Of a DNA stretch of 58,128 bases, positions 10,513-18,777 are shown piece by piece (the stretch's first letter is position 1; every line of letters begins with the position of its first letter). This DNA is from a virus. The notes beneath the pieces are model-generated. The model worked only from the letters and a program-made list of their open reading frames with translations. It was not told the origin of the DNA and searched no databases. A program made the position numbers and the translations under genes. The stretch spans positions 1 to 58,128 of the IMG/VR virus record IMGVR_UViG_3300030104_004696; one strand, 5' to 3'.

Positions 10513-10746
10513 ATGAAAAACTTTAATGAAGACCTTTGTATGAGGCACAGTTATAATTTATTGTTAGGTAAAAAAACATTAGATGAATTAATTGAAGAGA
10601 CAGCAGAGTTAACTTTGATGTTTAATCCTGCACGAAAATATGTTAAGATGGAGGATGATCTTTATGATACTCTAATAGAATACTTTACTTATACTGAAGA
10701 GTATGAGAAGTGTGCAGAGCTTCTTAAAGCAAAGAGCTCTCTTTAA
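10513..10746 (+). CDS. Small helical hypothetical protein
   Basis: 77 residues, predicted all-helical and acidic, without membrane segments or motifs I recognise. It is the last gene of the rightward block, 1 bp after the previous gene. Its final 23 bp overlap the end of the converging minus-strand gene at 10724. Confidence 0.6.
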   Translation: MKNFNEDLCMRHSYNLLLGKKTLDELIEETAELTLMFNPARKYVKMEDDLYDTLIEYFTYTEEYEKCAELLKAKSSL

Positions 10747-10924
10747 TCTCGTGGTTTATTAAATCGAATAGTTGAGCGGCAGTGTAGATAGGGAGTTTAT
10801 CATTGTAGTTCTGATAGATTTGAGTAAAGTTTTTTTCCTCCCTATCCCACGTCCATAATGTGTTTACTTTATTTTTAATGTTCTGTTTAAGAACCCACTT
10901 AATAGTTTTATATTTCATGCTCAA
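10724..10924 (-). CDS. Small hypothetical protein, last of leftward block
   Basis: 66 residues, basic N-terminal half with several Trp/Tyr, no recognised motif. It overlaps the upstream gene (10908-11291) by 17 bp and the converging plus-strand gene by 23 bp. The near-palindrome AAAGAG-CT-CTCTTT at 10731-10744 lies in the shared end and might serve as a weak bidirectional stop signal. Confidence 0.55.
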   Translation of the reverse strand: MSMKYKTIKWVLKQNIKNKVNTLWTWDREEKNFTQIYQNYNDKLPIYTAAQLFDLINHEIKESSLL

Positions 10925-11291
10925 ATTTTATATGGTCTTTAAGGTCTCGGTTTCTATTGTATTGGTCTACTAAAAAATTCTTATCATAATTTTTTCTTTC
11001 AGCCTCTAACTTATAATATAAGAACGCCTGGAATCCATTAACATGTGAGTCAGTAGGAAAGAAATATTTCCACCCTTTAGATTTTCCTTTAGCAATATAA
11101 TAACAAAATGCTACTCCTATTTTTCCACTATTCTTTTTAAAATTAATAACCGCAGTATGATCAGAAGTTGGTATAACCTCTTCTACCTTAAATGATTCAT
11201 TATTTACATTTCCCTCTCTGTCTGTACGAGAAAACCTTTCGGCTATTACTTTACTAAACTCGTTTAATTCTTTAGCTATTTGTTTATTCAT
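10908..11291 (-). CDS. Hypothetical protein
   Basis: 127 residues. It has mixed alpha/beta character with a strand-rich middle (..TAVINFKKNSGKIGVAF..YYIAKGKSKGWKYFFPT..) and polar ends, and no membrane segment. I do not recognise the family. It overlaps both neighbours by 8-17 bp, so translation is probably coupled along the minus-strand operon. Confidence 0.6.
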   Translation of the reverse strand: MNKQIAKELNEFSKVIAERFSRTDREGNVNNESFKVEEVIPTSDHTAVINFKKNSGKIGVAFCYYIAKGKSKGWKYFFPTDSHVNGFQAFLYYKLEAERKNYDKNFLVDQYNRNRDLKDHIKFEHEI

Positions 11292-11544
11292 GTGTATTAA
11301 TATATATTGGTGTTTTTTTCCCCATGTCAGAACCTAAAGTTTTGTAGTAAAAAAAATCTATTGCATCTTCTTTACTCATATTATCCTCTTCCATTAAACA
11401 TTTAATACACAACTGAGCATCATATACAGCGACAGGGTTAGCCCCTTCAGTTATACCTATTAAAGCTTTATTATATCCTGCAGCTAACAAGCATTCATTG
11501 TGCTCTAACTGCATTAAGAGTAGTTCATTTATATTATGTCTCAT
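11284..11544 (-). CDS. Hypothetical helical protein
   Basis: 86 residues, helical, with a CLLAAGYNKALIGI-type middle and a C-terminal half rich in acidic residues. No motif is recognised. It overlaps the next gene by 8 bp and the upstream gene by 4 bp (ATGA-type junction). Confidence 0.6.
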   Translation of the reverse strand: MRHNINELLLMQLEHNECLLAAGYNKALIGITEGANPVAVYDAQLCIKCLMEEDNMSKEDAIDFFYYKTLGSDMGKKTPIYINTHE

Positions 11545-12065
11545 TGTATTAAAAAGTAAATTTCATTTTCATTATTTTCAGGATGAAAAGCATCAAATAA
11601 TTCTTCTGTTATTTCTTTACTTAAGTTATTTTTAGAAAAACTTTTTACATCCTCACTCACAGGCTGAGGTTCAATAAAGTTTTTATATTTTTTTGATCCC
11701 TCAGATTCTTTATTTTGAACAACAAAAAACTCGTCTTCTTTAGATTTAAAATTATATGTTGCTATTAGTTTATTATCTTTATCTAATCTATATTCTTTAT
11801 CATTGCTAAATTTAGATCCGTTGTAAGATCTTAAATACATAGAATCAAAATTTATTTTATTATTTTTATAATTAAATTTTAAAATAGCATGTGTTTGAAT
11901 GTTAGTTCTAAAATGAACGTATATAACTATAATTTTTCCATCTAATATTCTAATAAAACCTGTGGATTCTTCCCATGGTTCAATATGATAAATATCTATT
12001 AGTTTTTGTGGCACCTCTTCAAATAATCTTTCACTAAAATCTTCTTTAAAATATATATTATTCAT
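11541..12065 (-). CDS. Hypothetical protein
   Basis: 174 residues. The N-terminal two thirds look like an antiparallel beta domain (..GFIRILDGKIIVIYVHF..ILKFNYKNNKINFDSMYL..), the rest is polar and acidic. There is no signal peptide or recognised motif. It starts 8 bp inside the HNH-type gene upstream. Confidence 0.6.
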   Translation of the reverse strand: MNNIYFKEDFSERLFEEVPQKLIDIYHIEPWEESTGFIRILDGKIIVIYVHFRTNIQTHAILKFNYKNNKINFDSMYLRSYNGSKFSNDKEYRLDKDNKLIATYNFKSKEDEFFVVQNKESEGSKKYKNFIEPQPVSEDVKSFSKNNLSKEITEELFDAFHPENNENEIYFLIQ

Positions 12066-12408
12066 TGTTTTTATTTCTTTTATGTGTTATTATTCTGTGG
12101 CAATTAGAACATCTTATCTCACATTTTTTTATTTCTTTTTTTATAGATTCTATACTATAACAGTTTCTTACCATATTAGAAATACACATTGTTTTATTTC
12201 CTCTTACATGATCAAAATCTAAAACTAAAGGATTTGTTTCTCCGCAATCCACACACTCAGATAAACCTTTTACTGCATCTACAAATTCTTTGGCTATTTT
12301 CCTCTGACTTTTATTTCTTTTATGAGAACGTTTTTTTATTTTATCTTTATTAGCCTCGTAATGTCTTTTACTGGCTGCTGCTTGATCTATTTTACTTTTA
12401 TACGCCAC
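12058..12408 (-). CDS. HNH-type nuclease domain protein
   Basis: 116 residues, starting with GTG. A basic N-terminal helix (about 12-45) precedes the zinc-bound HNH-like core: C52-x-x-C55, the LDFDH motif at 63-67 with the catalytic-type His67, and C96, C100-x-x-C103-H104 near the end. Such small HNH proteins are common in phages as free-standing (homing) endonucleases or packaging-associated nickases. This one is inside the replication block, far from the terminase, so a homing or DNA-processing role is more likely than packaging. Confidence 0.75.
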   Translation of the reverse strand: MAYKSKIDQAAASKRHYEANKDKIKKRSHKRNKSQRKIAKEFVDAVKGLSECVDCGETNPLVLDFDHVRGNKTMCISNMVRNCYSIESIKKEIKKCEIRCSNCHRIITHKRNKNNE

Positions 12409-12448
12409 TTCTTAGCAAGGCCACAAAACTACCAGGTTAAAAGTATTT

Positions 12449-12640
12449 TTAAATTTCATCTGATAAAGATCGTATAAGTGTTTGAAGTTCTTTAACTAAT
12501 TCTTCTGCTTTTACTTTAACTTTTTTGTGTTCTCTATCCATTAATTTCTCATAAATATCATCTCCAAAGTCGTGAATAGTATCACATAAAAAAGTAATGT
12601 GTGCAATTTGCTGACGGTCTTCGGGTGCTATTCGTGGCAT
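12449..12640 (-). CDS. Small helical hypothetical protein
   Basis: 63 residues, two predicted amphipathic helices, no motif recognised. It ends 40 bp before the HNH gene start and starts 3 bp after the DnaA-like gene stop. It could be a small accessory factor of that gene; nothing in the sequence shows its function. Confidence 0.55.
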   Translation of the reverse strand: MPRIAPEDRQQIAHITFLCDTIHDFGDDIYEKLMDREHKKVKVKAEELVKELQTLIRSLSDEI

Positions 12641-12643
12641 CAG

Positions 12644-13072
12644 TTATAATCCATTATTGATTAGTTTTTTTATCTGTTCCAACTGTTCTTGAACATTATT
12701 TAATGACAAATTTAACATTTTATTTTGTTCACGCAAATATTTCAGTTCTTTTTTTATAAACACCGGCTTTACTTCATTAAAATCTCCAGACACCGCAGCC
12801 CATAACGCCTCAATTTTTTCTGAATCCCTTCGCATTTGAGCGTCTGACATCAGCATATATTTAAAGTTTTTTAAGGTTAATAAGACTGTTGAGTGATGTT
12901 TAGTGAAGTGCCTGCCTATTTCAGTTACCGTCATATATTCCTTGTTTCTAAGAATATCATAACAAATTGCCCGAGCATTTACCACTTCTCTTTTACTGCT
13001 TTTGAGTGTAAAATCAACCTTACAAACGTCTTCTACGATTTGTTTTAGGGTTTGGACTTTTTGATAGTTCAT
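12644..13072 (-). CDS. Stand-alone DnaA domain IV-like protein (first copy)
   Basis: 142 residues. Residues 27-72 resemble the DNA-binding domain IV of DnaA: KREVVNARAICYDIL, then TVTEIGRHFTKHHSTVLLTLK, where HHSTV aligns with the DnaA signature (R)DHTTV that reads the DnaA box. There is no AAA+ ATPase. A C-terminal coiled coil (about 105-140) may oligomerise it. I infer an origin-binding or replisome-recruiting protein, or a transcription factor. A second copy of the fold lies at 19772-20065. It overlaps the upstream gene by 53 bp. Confidence 0.72.
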   Translation of the reverse strand: MNYQKVQTLKQIVEDVCKVDFTLKSSKREVVNARAICYDILRNKEYMTVTEIGRHFTKHHSTVLLTLKNFKYMLMSDAQMRRDSEKIEALWAAVSGDFNEVKPVFIKKELKYLREQNKMLNLSLNNVQEQLEQIKKLINNGL

Positions 13073-13379
13073 TTGATTTTAAATTTAATAAGTCTAAATA
13101 TTCATCCATTGAAATAAGCTGGAGATCAGATAATATAATTTGAGTGGAATAATCTTTTATTATTTCTACCGCAAAAGTAACAGGCTCTTTCTCATCATTT
13201 ATAACAACACCTCCTAAAATTGTTGACACATTAAGGTTGGGTTGCACATGGTCTACATTAGCTTGAATAAATTTAGCTATCTTAATAGCTGTCCGAATAT
13301 CAAATTGTTGAATGGTTTCTACAAACCCCTCATCAATATCAAACCCCGCCTCCTTTATATACTTCTGTTCTACATCCAT
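13020..13379 (-). CDS. Hypothetical protein
   Basis: 119 residues of alpha/beta character with a very basic C-terminal tip (NRRRRL). No motif recognised. It is unusually deeply overlapped with both neighbours: 53 bp with the DnaA-like gene and 41 bp with the VRR-NUC gene. Both neighbours carry clear domains, which supports real overlap rather than an annotation error, but a later start within this gene is possible. Confidence 0.55.
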   Translation of the reverse strand: MDVEQKYIKEAGFDIDEGFVETIQQFDIRTAIKIAKFIQANVDHVQPNLNVSTILGGVVINDEKEPVTFAVEIIKDYSTQIILSDLQLISMDEYLDLLNLKSNELSKSPNPKTNRRRRL

Positions 13380-13587
13380 GTTTTTCTAATTCTTTTAATC
13401 TATATTCTTGTAGCTTTGAGAGTTTGCCATTTGGTTTTTTTACTTCCGAAAATAAAACTTGACAGTCAGGAGGAATAGCAAGGAGGTCGGGTATACCATT
13501 CTTATTGGTCTTTATTAGCTTAAGAACATAGTATCCTTCCGACTCCAGTTGCTTAATCCTCTTGCTTTGTATTTGTTGTTCGGTCAT
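13339..13587 (-). CDS. VRR-NUC (PD-(D/E)XK) nuclease
   Basis: 82 residues, the usual length of a minimal phage VRR-NUC domain. Motif order: an N-terminal helix, GIPDLLAI (31-38, Asp34), a strand ending FSEVKK (Glu48, Lys50 = the E-x-K of the PD-(D/E)XK site) and a helix with the conserved Gln60 (KLSKLQ). VRR-NUC proteins cut structured DNA such as Holliday junctions. Here it would fit resolution of recombination or replication intermediates together with the annealing protein and helicases. Confidence 0.85.
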   Translation of the reverse strand: MTEQQIQSKRIKQLESEGYYVLKLIKTNKNGIPDLLAIPPDCQVLFSEVKKPNGKLSKLQEYRLKELEKHGCRTEVYKGGGV

Positions 13588-13762
13588 ATTTATAGTCTAA
13601 ATAAAATCCTATTGCTACTATTACATTCATTCCTATTGATGAAACAATTTCTATTACATCATGGAAATCATGTATAGATAAGTGAATATGTCCTACCACC
13701 CAAAATGGTATTGCTAAATTTTGACTTATCCAAATGAGTGTAAATATAACAAACCTTTTCAC
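13553..13762 (-). CDS. Small membrane protein
   Basis: 69 residues with two hydrophobic helices (about 4-26 and 36-56) and a polar C-terminus. It is placed between the SF2 helicase (3 bp upstream) and the VRR-NUC gene (35-bp overlap). No family recognised. Confidence 0.55.
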   Translation of the reverse strand: MKRFVIFTLIWISQNLAIPFWVVGHIHLSIHDFHDVIEIVSSIGMNVIVAIGFYLDYKYDRTTNTKQED

Positions 13763-13764
13763 AT

Positions 13765-14997
13765 TTACAAATTTACAAAATCCCTTTTGAAATGTGTGAG
13801 GGTATAATCTTTCTTCTTAACCACTGCCTTATATATATCTTTTTCAATACCTCCTTTGCTAAATATCCAGTAGATGTTATTTTTTAACCTATCTTTAGTT
13901 GTCATTCTATCTCTGCTCTGCCAATAAGATGTAGCACTAAAGTCAATGTTGTAATATACTAAACACTCCGCCTTCCTTAAAGAGATACCTTCCCTTCCAC
14001 TAACTATTTGAAGAGCAATGTTTTTATTAGTAGTATTAAAGCAATCTAAGTCAGTACATATATTATCTCCAAACACTTCTTTAATAGCATTAAGTTCCTC
14101 TTTAAATTTATAAAACATTCCTATCTTTTTTCCTTTAAAGTGTTCTTTAATAAATTCGGCCTTACTTAAATCTAACACCATCGAATTACCGCTCTCAAAC
14201 TTAATAGTTCCACTGCATAGCTGATGAACTTTAGTCATTAGTTTAACAGAAGTGTCTGCTAATATTACCTCACTATCCCCCTCTACTACTAAATCTCTTT
14301 TTAATTTTTTTATCAGATCAAGTGTAGAGGTTTTAATATTTACCTCTAAAACTTGTTCGGTGGTATCTACTACAAATCCCGCATCCTTTTGACTAAAGTT
14401 AATAGTATAAGGAGACATATGTTCTATAATTTTTATATTCCCTTTAGAGTAGTCATTGATATACATTCCTCCTATTTTCTTTTGGACCACCTTAACGTAT
14501 TGTTTAGCAAACTGATAAAAGTTTTTATAGTGAGCAAACGGACTGGTAGGAATAAAATAAACTTGATGATACATTTGAGAGTAAGACTCTGGAGTAGGGG
14601 TACCACTAAGTAATATCACATATGGATTAGATCTAAATATTATATTTTTTACCTTCTTAGATCTACCACTTGGTTTAGGGAATGCTCCCATTCCATGAGC
14701 CTCATCACATATAACTACATCCCAACCCGTTTGTCTTACCTTGTGCAAAGATTCATAGTTAATTACTTCTAATTCAAAATCAGGTTGAAGTAGTTCATAA
14801 TCATTTTGTATACTCGAAATAGCTTTCTTTTTAGTTATAAATAAAACATTATCTATATGTAATTTTTCGCATATACCTAAACTTGTCAAAGTTTTTCCTG
14901 TTCTAACCTCCATTGCTAAATATAAAAAGCGATGAGGTTTTAAGATGCCTATACCTCTTGATATAATATCTTTTTGATAATTTCTAAACTCTATCAT
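13765..14997 (-). CDS. SF2 (SNF2/DEAH-like) helicase
   Basis: 410 residues. The superfamily 2 motifs are in order: RNYQKD near the N-terminus, Walker A MEVRTGKT (29-36), DEAH box (98-101), motif III SGTPTPES (131-138), and a C-terminal RecA-like half with motif V-like SGREGISLRKA and motif VI QSRDRMTT, whose Arg contacts ATP. Length is typical of compact phage ATP-dependent translocases of this group. It overlaps the primase-helicase by 4 bp, so both are probably translated together. It may remodel forks or strip proteins; its exact substrate cannot be read from sequence. Confidence 0.88.
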   Translation of the reverse strand: MIEFRNYQKDIISRGIGILKPHRFLYLAMEVRTGKTLTSLGICEKLHIDNVLFITKKKAISSIQNDYELLQPDFELEVINYESLHKVRQTGWDVVICDEAHGMGAFPKPSGRSKKVKNIIFRSNPYVILLSGTPTPESYSQMYHQVYFIPTSPFAHYKNFYQFAKQYVKVVQKKIGGMYINDYSKGNIKIIEHMSPYTINFSQKDAGFVVDTTEQVLEVNIKTSTLDLIKKLKRDLVVEGDSEVILADTSVKLMTKVHQLCSGTIKFESGNSMVLDLSKAEFIKEHFKGKKIGMFYKFKEELNAIKEVFGDNICTDLDCFNTTNKNIALQIVSGREGISLRKAECLVYYNIDFSATSYWQSRDRMTTKDRLKNNIYWIFSKGGIEKDIYKAVVKKKDYTLTHFKRDFVNL

Positions 14998-17396
14998 ATG
15001 TCAAGAGCTGCTTGAGGTTCTTTAGCTACAAACTCAATCCACTTACCTATATTATCCCTCCCCTCAATAGGATCACATCCATATTTATAATGAGAGTATG
15101 AAATCAACCACTTACCAAACCTTACCCTGCTAACAGCCATTCTTGATTTAGGGGCATAGTCAGGATACTCATTGGTAAAATCTATATATAAATCATTAAT
15201 CTTTATTCTCATATTTTCAACCAACTTACTATTAGAACTACCCCCTATTACCCCACACCATTCTATAAATTCATGGGAAGTCTCAGCGGAAAACTTTCTT
15301 GCTTTTAGATTAACAAAGTCACTCTTTATTAGTCCTTTGTCTAAGTATAACTGAAGACACGATATCATATAGTTATCAAATTGACACCAGTCATTATCAT
15401 CCCACTCACCAAACATTAATTTACCAAACTCTACAAGAGGAGTAAACTCTTTGGTGTAAAATTGACTTAGCTCTAACTCCCATTTCCTTCTTTCAAAAGA
15501 TGATCCCTTCCCTTTGATAGCATAGTTAGTAGTGATTGCTACCTTTGGAGATTTACTAAATGGTATTTTGATAGCATCTTTATTTTTCTTTTCAAGAGTT
15601 AAACCTTCAGTCACTACACTGAATAATCTCTCAAAGTCAAAATGTTTCTTAACATCATCAAAGCAAAGTATTTGCGTGTCAGCAGAAACAAGTTGGTAGG
15701 CAAAAGATTTTTCAAAGTTAAATGATTTACCATCTATCACTACTAATTTTTTCATATGAGATATTCCATTCATAAATAATCCTTTACCAGTTCCTCCTTC
15801 AGGATTGTCCGATATAACCTCATCATTTAAAATAGTTGCAGGACAATAAGATAAATTTTTCCATCCATGTAATAAGTATCCAATAGTAGATTCCATAGAT
15901 GTTGTTCTCTTTTCAGTACCTCCACTAATATTATTTATAAAAGTTTTATAATCACAATCCGTAATCTCACATAAATCAAATACCCTATCAATAACATGAT
16001 CCTTCCATACATAACCTCCTAAATCTAAATAATCTATAGGAATGGTTTCATCTTTAGTAATTTTTACCGCACAATTTTTGTAGTATAAGTAGGCGGTATC
16101 TTTATCATCTGCAATAAAGTAAACATTAATGGAAGAGAGTAAGGTTAGAAATTCTTCTCTAAAATATCTTACTTGGTCCGCAAAATAATTATATACAGAG
16201 ATGTCATCTATATCTAATAAATAATTTAATACAAAGTCTTTAATTTCTTTTTCAGAGGTATGGTCTATTAAGTTGTTAGTTACCTTAACGAACACATAGT
16301 TCTTGCTTCCTTCAGGATTAAATTTATAAAACCCATTATCTTCTAAAAACTTTTTAAAAGATATGTGCACAATCTTTACTACTCCCTTTTCAGATTTACT
16401 CCAAAACTTTTGTTTATCTTGCTCCTCCTCTAACCTACGAATTACATTGTCTAAAACACTTTCCTCTACATCTGAAGACTCCTCTATAGTAGATTTTATT
16501 TCTCCTTTAGACACCCCTTTACGCAGTTTCGACTTTACTTCATTAACCTTTTCCTCATCCTCATAATACTTTGTGCCAAAGTTTTGCACTTGTTTATATG
16601 CGGAATGTATAGTTCTTTTAATTTCACTTTGAGGAAAATCTTTACTTACAAAATTACCCATTACATACTCTGCTAAAGTTTTATTAACCCCAAAGTCATT
16701 AAAGGCAGATGCCAATATATATACATTATTGTTTCTTTCCCCACTATTTAACCCATACTTTCTTTCCCACCACTTCATGAGTATATCTACAATTTTATTT
16801 TCATCAGTTATAGGTATGGTTTGAATATCCTTATGCTTTACAACCTCTTGGTATTCTTGTTCTAAAATTTGATTGAATACACTGGATTGTTCATTAATAT
16901 AAATTAAAGGATCGTAAGACTCATAACAAACTCTTGATACATTCTTACAAGTAATGTCAAAATAAGGAGAATCAAAATGATGTTGTAAAGAATTAAAAAA
17001 TTGTTTATGAGTTTCAATATCAGCCGGTATCTTTACTAATACCTTTAGCCCCAAACCACTTGGAGATATGAAACACGCAAATGTATACCTGTCTTTAGTT
17101 ATTAATTCCTTCTCCTCTAATAATAACTTGTCAGTTTCATACCCATCAAAGTCTAAACATATTAACCCACTATGTTTGCTTAATGAGGAATCATTTCTTT
17201 TTGTAAATTTACCACTAAAACATATTGCAGGTAATGATTGCTTTAATTTATTTCTTACTTCTTTGTCTTTTTCTCCCCTTATTGATCTTACTATTTCTTG
17301 GGACGCTCCTTCTCGAATTCGTTCTAATATCTTTGATACATCTCTATAAAAAGGTTGAGCAGTATCTTTAATATCTTTAAATATTGTTATTTCCAT
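14994..17396 (-). CDS. Primase-helicase (BT4734/VirE-N type N-domain plus D5/SF3-like helicase)
   Basis: 800 residues. The N-terminal part has the acid motif CLDFDGYE (80-87), then SPSGLGLKVLV (111-121), His130, Asp147 and SRVCYESYDP (154-163), a pattern I know from the BT4734/VirE N-terminal family found with replication proteins of Bacteroidota elements. The C-terminal part is a D5/SF3-like ATPase: Walker A EGGTGKGL (533-540, with G in place of the usual S/T after GK), Walker B ILCFDDV (576-582), sensor ITTNYA (621-626) and the Arg-finger-like FERRKW (634-639). The two halves would prime and unwind DNA. With no polymerase gene in the genome, it is likely the core of the phage replisome. Confidence 0.85.
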   Translation of the reverse strand: MEITIFKDIKDTAQPFYRDVSKILERIREGASQEIVRSIRGEKDKEVRNKLKQSLPAICFSGKFTKRNDSSLSKHSGLICLDFDGYETDKLLLEEKELITKDRYTFACFISPSGLGLKVLVKIPADIETHKQFFNSLQHHFDSPYFDITCKNVSRVCYESYDPLIYINEQSSVFNQILEQEYQEVVKHKDIQTIPITDENKIVDILMKWWERKYGLNSGERNNNVYILASAFNDFGVNKTLAEYVMGNFVSKDFPQSEIKRTIHSAYKQVQNFGTKYYEDEEKVNEVKSKLRKGVSKGEIKSTIEESSDVEESVLDNVIRRLEEEQDKQKFWSKSEKGVVKIVHISFKKFLEDNGFYKFNPEGSKNYVFVKVTNNLIDHTSEKEIKDFVLNYLLDIDDISVYNYFADQVRYFREEFLTLLSSINVYFIADDKDTAYLYYKNCAVKITKDETIPIDYLDLGGYVWKDHVIDRVFDLCEITDCDYKTFINNISGGTEKRTTSMESTIGYLLHGWKNLSYCPATILNDEVISDNPEGGTGKGLFMNGISHMKKLVVIDGKSFNFEKSFAYQLVSADTQILCFDDVKKHFDFERLFSVVTEGLTLEKKNKDAIKIPFSKSPKVAITTNYAIKGKGSSFERRKWELELSQFYTKEFTPLVEFGKLMFGEWDDNDWCQFDNYMISCLQLYLDKGLIKSDFVNLKARKFSAETSHEFIEWCGVIGGSSNSKLVENMRIKINDLYIDFTNEYPDYAPKSRMAVSRVRFGKWLISYSHYKYGCDPIEGRDNIGKWIEFVAKEPQAALDI

Positions 17397-17643
17397 TTGA
17401 TTTGTGTTGTTTAATGTTAACTTTATGTTGACTTTATTTATTCTTTTTTTATCTATTTACTACTTATATATTTTATTTATAGTGTTAAAGTGTTAATAAT
17501 AAATATAAAAAATATAAAATAAAAAAGTATATAATATGTATAAATGTATAGGGCTTAAGTTTTAGTGTTTAATTCAACACTTTAACACTTTAAGAACAAA
17601 AAGAAAGGGGACACGAAGTCCCCCTTCAATTATTTTATTCCAC
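17397..17643. promoter_or_regulatory. AT-rich intergenic region with AGTGTT/AACACT site cluster
   Basis: 247 bp between the primase-helicase and the SSB-tail gene. It holds five copies of the hexamer AGTGTT/AACACT: 17481-17486 and 17489-17494 (direct, 8-bp period), 17564-17569, and inverted copies at 17576-17581 and 17584-17589. AGTGTTAAAGTGTT at 17481-17494 is the exact reverse complement of 17576-17589, about 80 bp away. The same 16-mer AGTGTTAAAGTGTTAA recurs at 25435-25450. The stretch between is A/T only for long runs. I infer an operator or a replication origin. The SSB-tail gene terminator is at its right end. Confidence 0.6.
17607..17624 (-). terminator. Intrinsic terminator after SSB-tail gene
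   Basis: On the minus strand the sequence forms a GGGGAC/GTCCCC stem closed by a TTCGT loop, followed by TTTCTTTTTG. It lies 20 bp past the stop of the gene at 17644 and would separate it from the primase-helicase, which then needs its own promoter in the adjacent AT-rich region or read-through. Confidence 0.8.
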
Positions 17644-17916
17644 TTAGAAAGGTAAGTCCTCATCTACTGCTGGTGCAGCAGCTGGAGCTTCCTCTTTCTT
17701 TGCTTCAGGTTTAAATGTATCTATAGCTACATAATGTGTTTTACCATAGTCATCAGCCCCATCTCTTTTTGCTGATACATTTACCTTAATGTATTTCTTA
17801 CCATTGTACTCAAACATATGTTCTTGAGGTAGATCTGATAAACAAATACTGCATGAGATTAAGTTCCCATCAAACTTGGAAGTTCCACTTCCGACATAGA
17901 TTTTTTCGTCTGCCAT
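17644..17916 (-). CDS. Small protein with SSB-type acidic C-terminal tail
   Basis: 90 residues. The C-terminus is a flexible Ala/Pro linker (APAAAPAV) ending DEDLPF, which is the canonical protein-interaction tip of bacterial single-stranded DNA-binding proteins (D-D-D-I/L-P-F). The body (about 1-70) has strands and two C-x-x-C-like cysteines (C22, C25) but is too short for, and does not look like, a full OB-fold SSB. I infer a phage ssDNA-binding or replisome-docking protein that binds host SSB partners. It precedes the recombination genes in the operon and ends at a strong terminator. Confidence 0.65.
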   Translation of the reverse strand: MADEKIYVGSGTSKFDGNLISCSICLSDLPQEHMFEYNGKKYIKVNVSAKRDGADDYGKTHYVAIDTFKPEAKKEEAPAAAPAVDEDLPF

Positions 17917-17918
17917 AA

Positions 17919-18086
17919 TTAAAAATTTTTATAAATTATTTGCTCCAACTTATTCATTGTTGCCTCCATGACTTTATCACGATCAGCCTGTGAAGTGTAA
18001 TTGGTTGGAACTCTCAACCACACCACATTTTCTTTTTTATTAAAGCGTTTCTTTAATAATGTATGTTTCAATATCTTCTTCAGCAT
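17919..18086 (-). CDS. Small basic hypothetical protein
   Basis: 55 residues from an ATG at 18086 to TAA at 17919, starting 47 bp inside the nuclease gene and ending 2 bp before the SSB-tail gene start. The N-terminal half is strongly basic (MLKKILKHTLLKKRFNKKE), the rest polar/helical. The tight fit between neighbours supports it as real. No family recognised. Confidence 0.55.
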   Translation of the reverse strand: MLKKILKHTLLKKRFNKKENVVWLRVPTNYTSQADRDKVMEATMNKLEQIIYKNF

Positions 18087-18777
18087 CTTTACTATAAAAT
18101 TTGTTATACACTTCTATCGCTCTCTCTACTTTTTCTTTACCATAACTTAAAAAAGTTTCTGATGGATAGTATACTCCTAACTCAAAGGTTAGTTTATCTA
18201 CCACATAAAACACTAATGGTTTGTCAAAGAATTGTTGATATAAATATGCTTGACTATCATAGTTGTATTTCCTTGCACTATATTTAAAGTCTTTTATGTT
18301 AGATGTAGTCTTTAGGTCTATTAACATATCCTCCCCAACTATATCTGCCTTACCTTTCCATTTCATCCCCATTACCTCGTGAATTATAGGAACCTCAAAC
18401 TTATTCTTATCATCATAGATTGCCTCATAAAATTCTAAATTGTTTTTCATTGTACTAATTGCTTTGTCTATCTCTACCTTTTCTTTTGTTAACATCATTA
18501 AAGGTCTTTTATAATGCAGCAGTTGTTCTTTATATAATTTAGTATTTCTACTTGATGAATCTATAGTCCAATACTCTACACCTGATAATTTCTCTGGCTC
18601 AAGCATAGCTGTATGAAAATATCTCCCCACCAACATTGCTTTAGTCATAGGTTTATCTTGTCTAAAATTTTTAGGATCGTTTAATAAAGTTATGATATCT
18701 GAATTAGATAAGAATTGTTTACCAAACTTACCATAGTAATGACTATCCTCTTTAAGTAACTGTAAATCCTTATCCAT
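18040..18777 (-). CDS. PD-(D/E)XK exonuclease, RecE/Exo VIII-like
   Basis: 245 residues. Signature parts are VGRYFHTAMLEPEKL (50-64), GKADIVG (142-148), then D154-x-K156 in MLIDLKTTS, and a Gln/Tyr helix YDSQAYLY (173-180): the arrangement of the RecE-like/YqaJ-type nucleases that resect dsDNA 5' ends. It directly follows the single-strand annealing protein gene (1-bp overlap), the classic exonuclease plus annealase pair of phage recombination. It probably makes 3' overhangs for that partner. Confidence 0.87.
   Translation of the reverse strand: MDKDLQLLKEDSHYYGKFGKQFLSNSDIITLLNDPKNFRQDKPMTKAMLVGRYFHTAMLEPEKLSGVEYWTIDSSSRNTKLYKEQLLHYKRPLMMLTKEKVEIDKAISTMKNNLEFYEAIYDDKNKFEVPIIHEVMGMKWKGKADIVGEDMLIDLKTTSNIKDFKYSARKYNYDSQAYLYQQFFDKPLVFYVVDKLTFELGVYYPSETFLSYGKEKVERAIEVYNKFYSKDAEEDIETYIIKETL

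Noticed and set aside
13242-13478. Plus-strand open frames within the minus-strand block (also at 14353, 15172, 16363, 17068, 18063, 19149, 20788 and 21655)
   Set aside because: Shadows of the opposite strand; no promoter boxes or leaders, and hydrophobic composition expected from reverse frames.
16796-16815. CTGATGA word inside the primase-helicase gene and other coding genes
   Set aside because: The hammerhead core word occurs by chance in several coding regions (e.g. near 6466, 17746, 22725 and 23025) without a following GAAA and paired stems.
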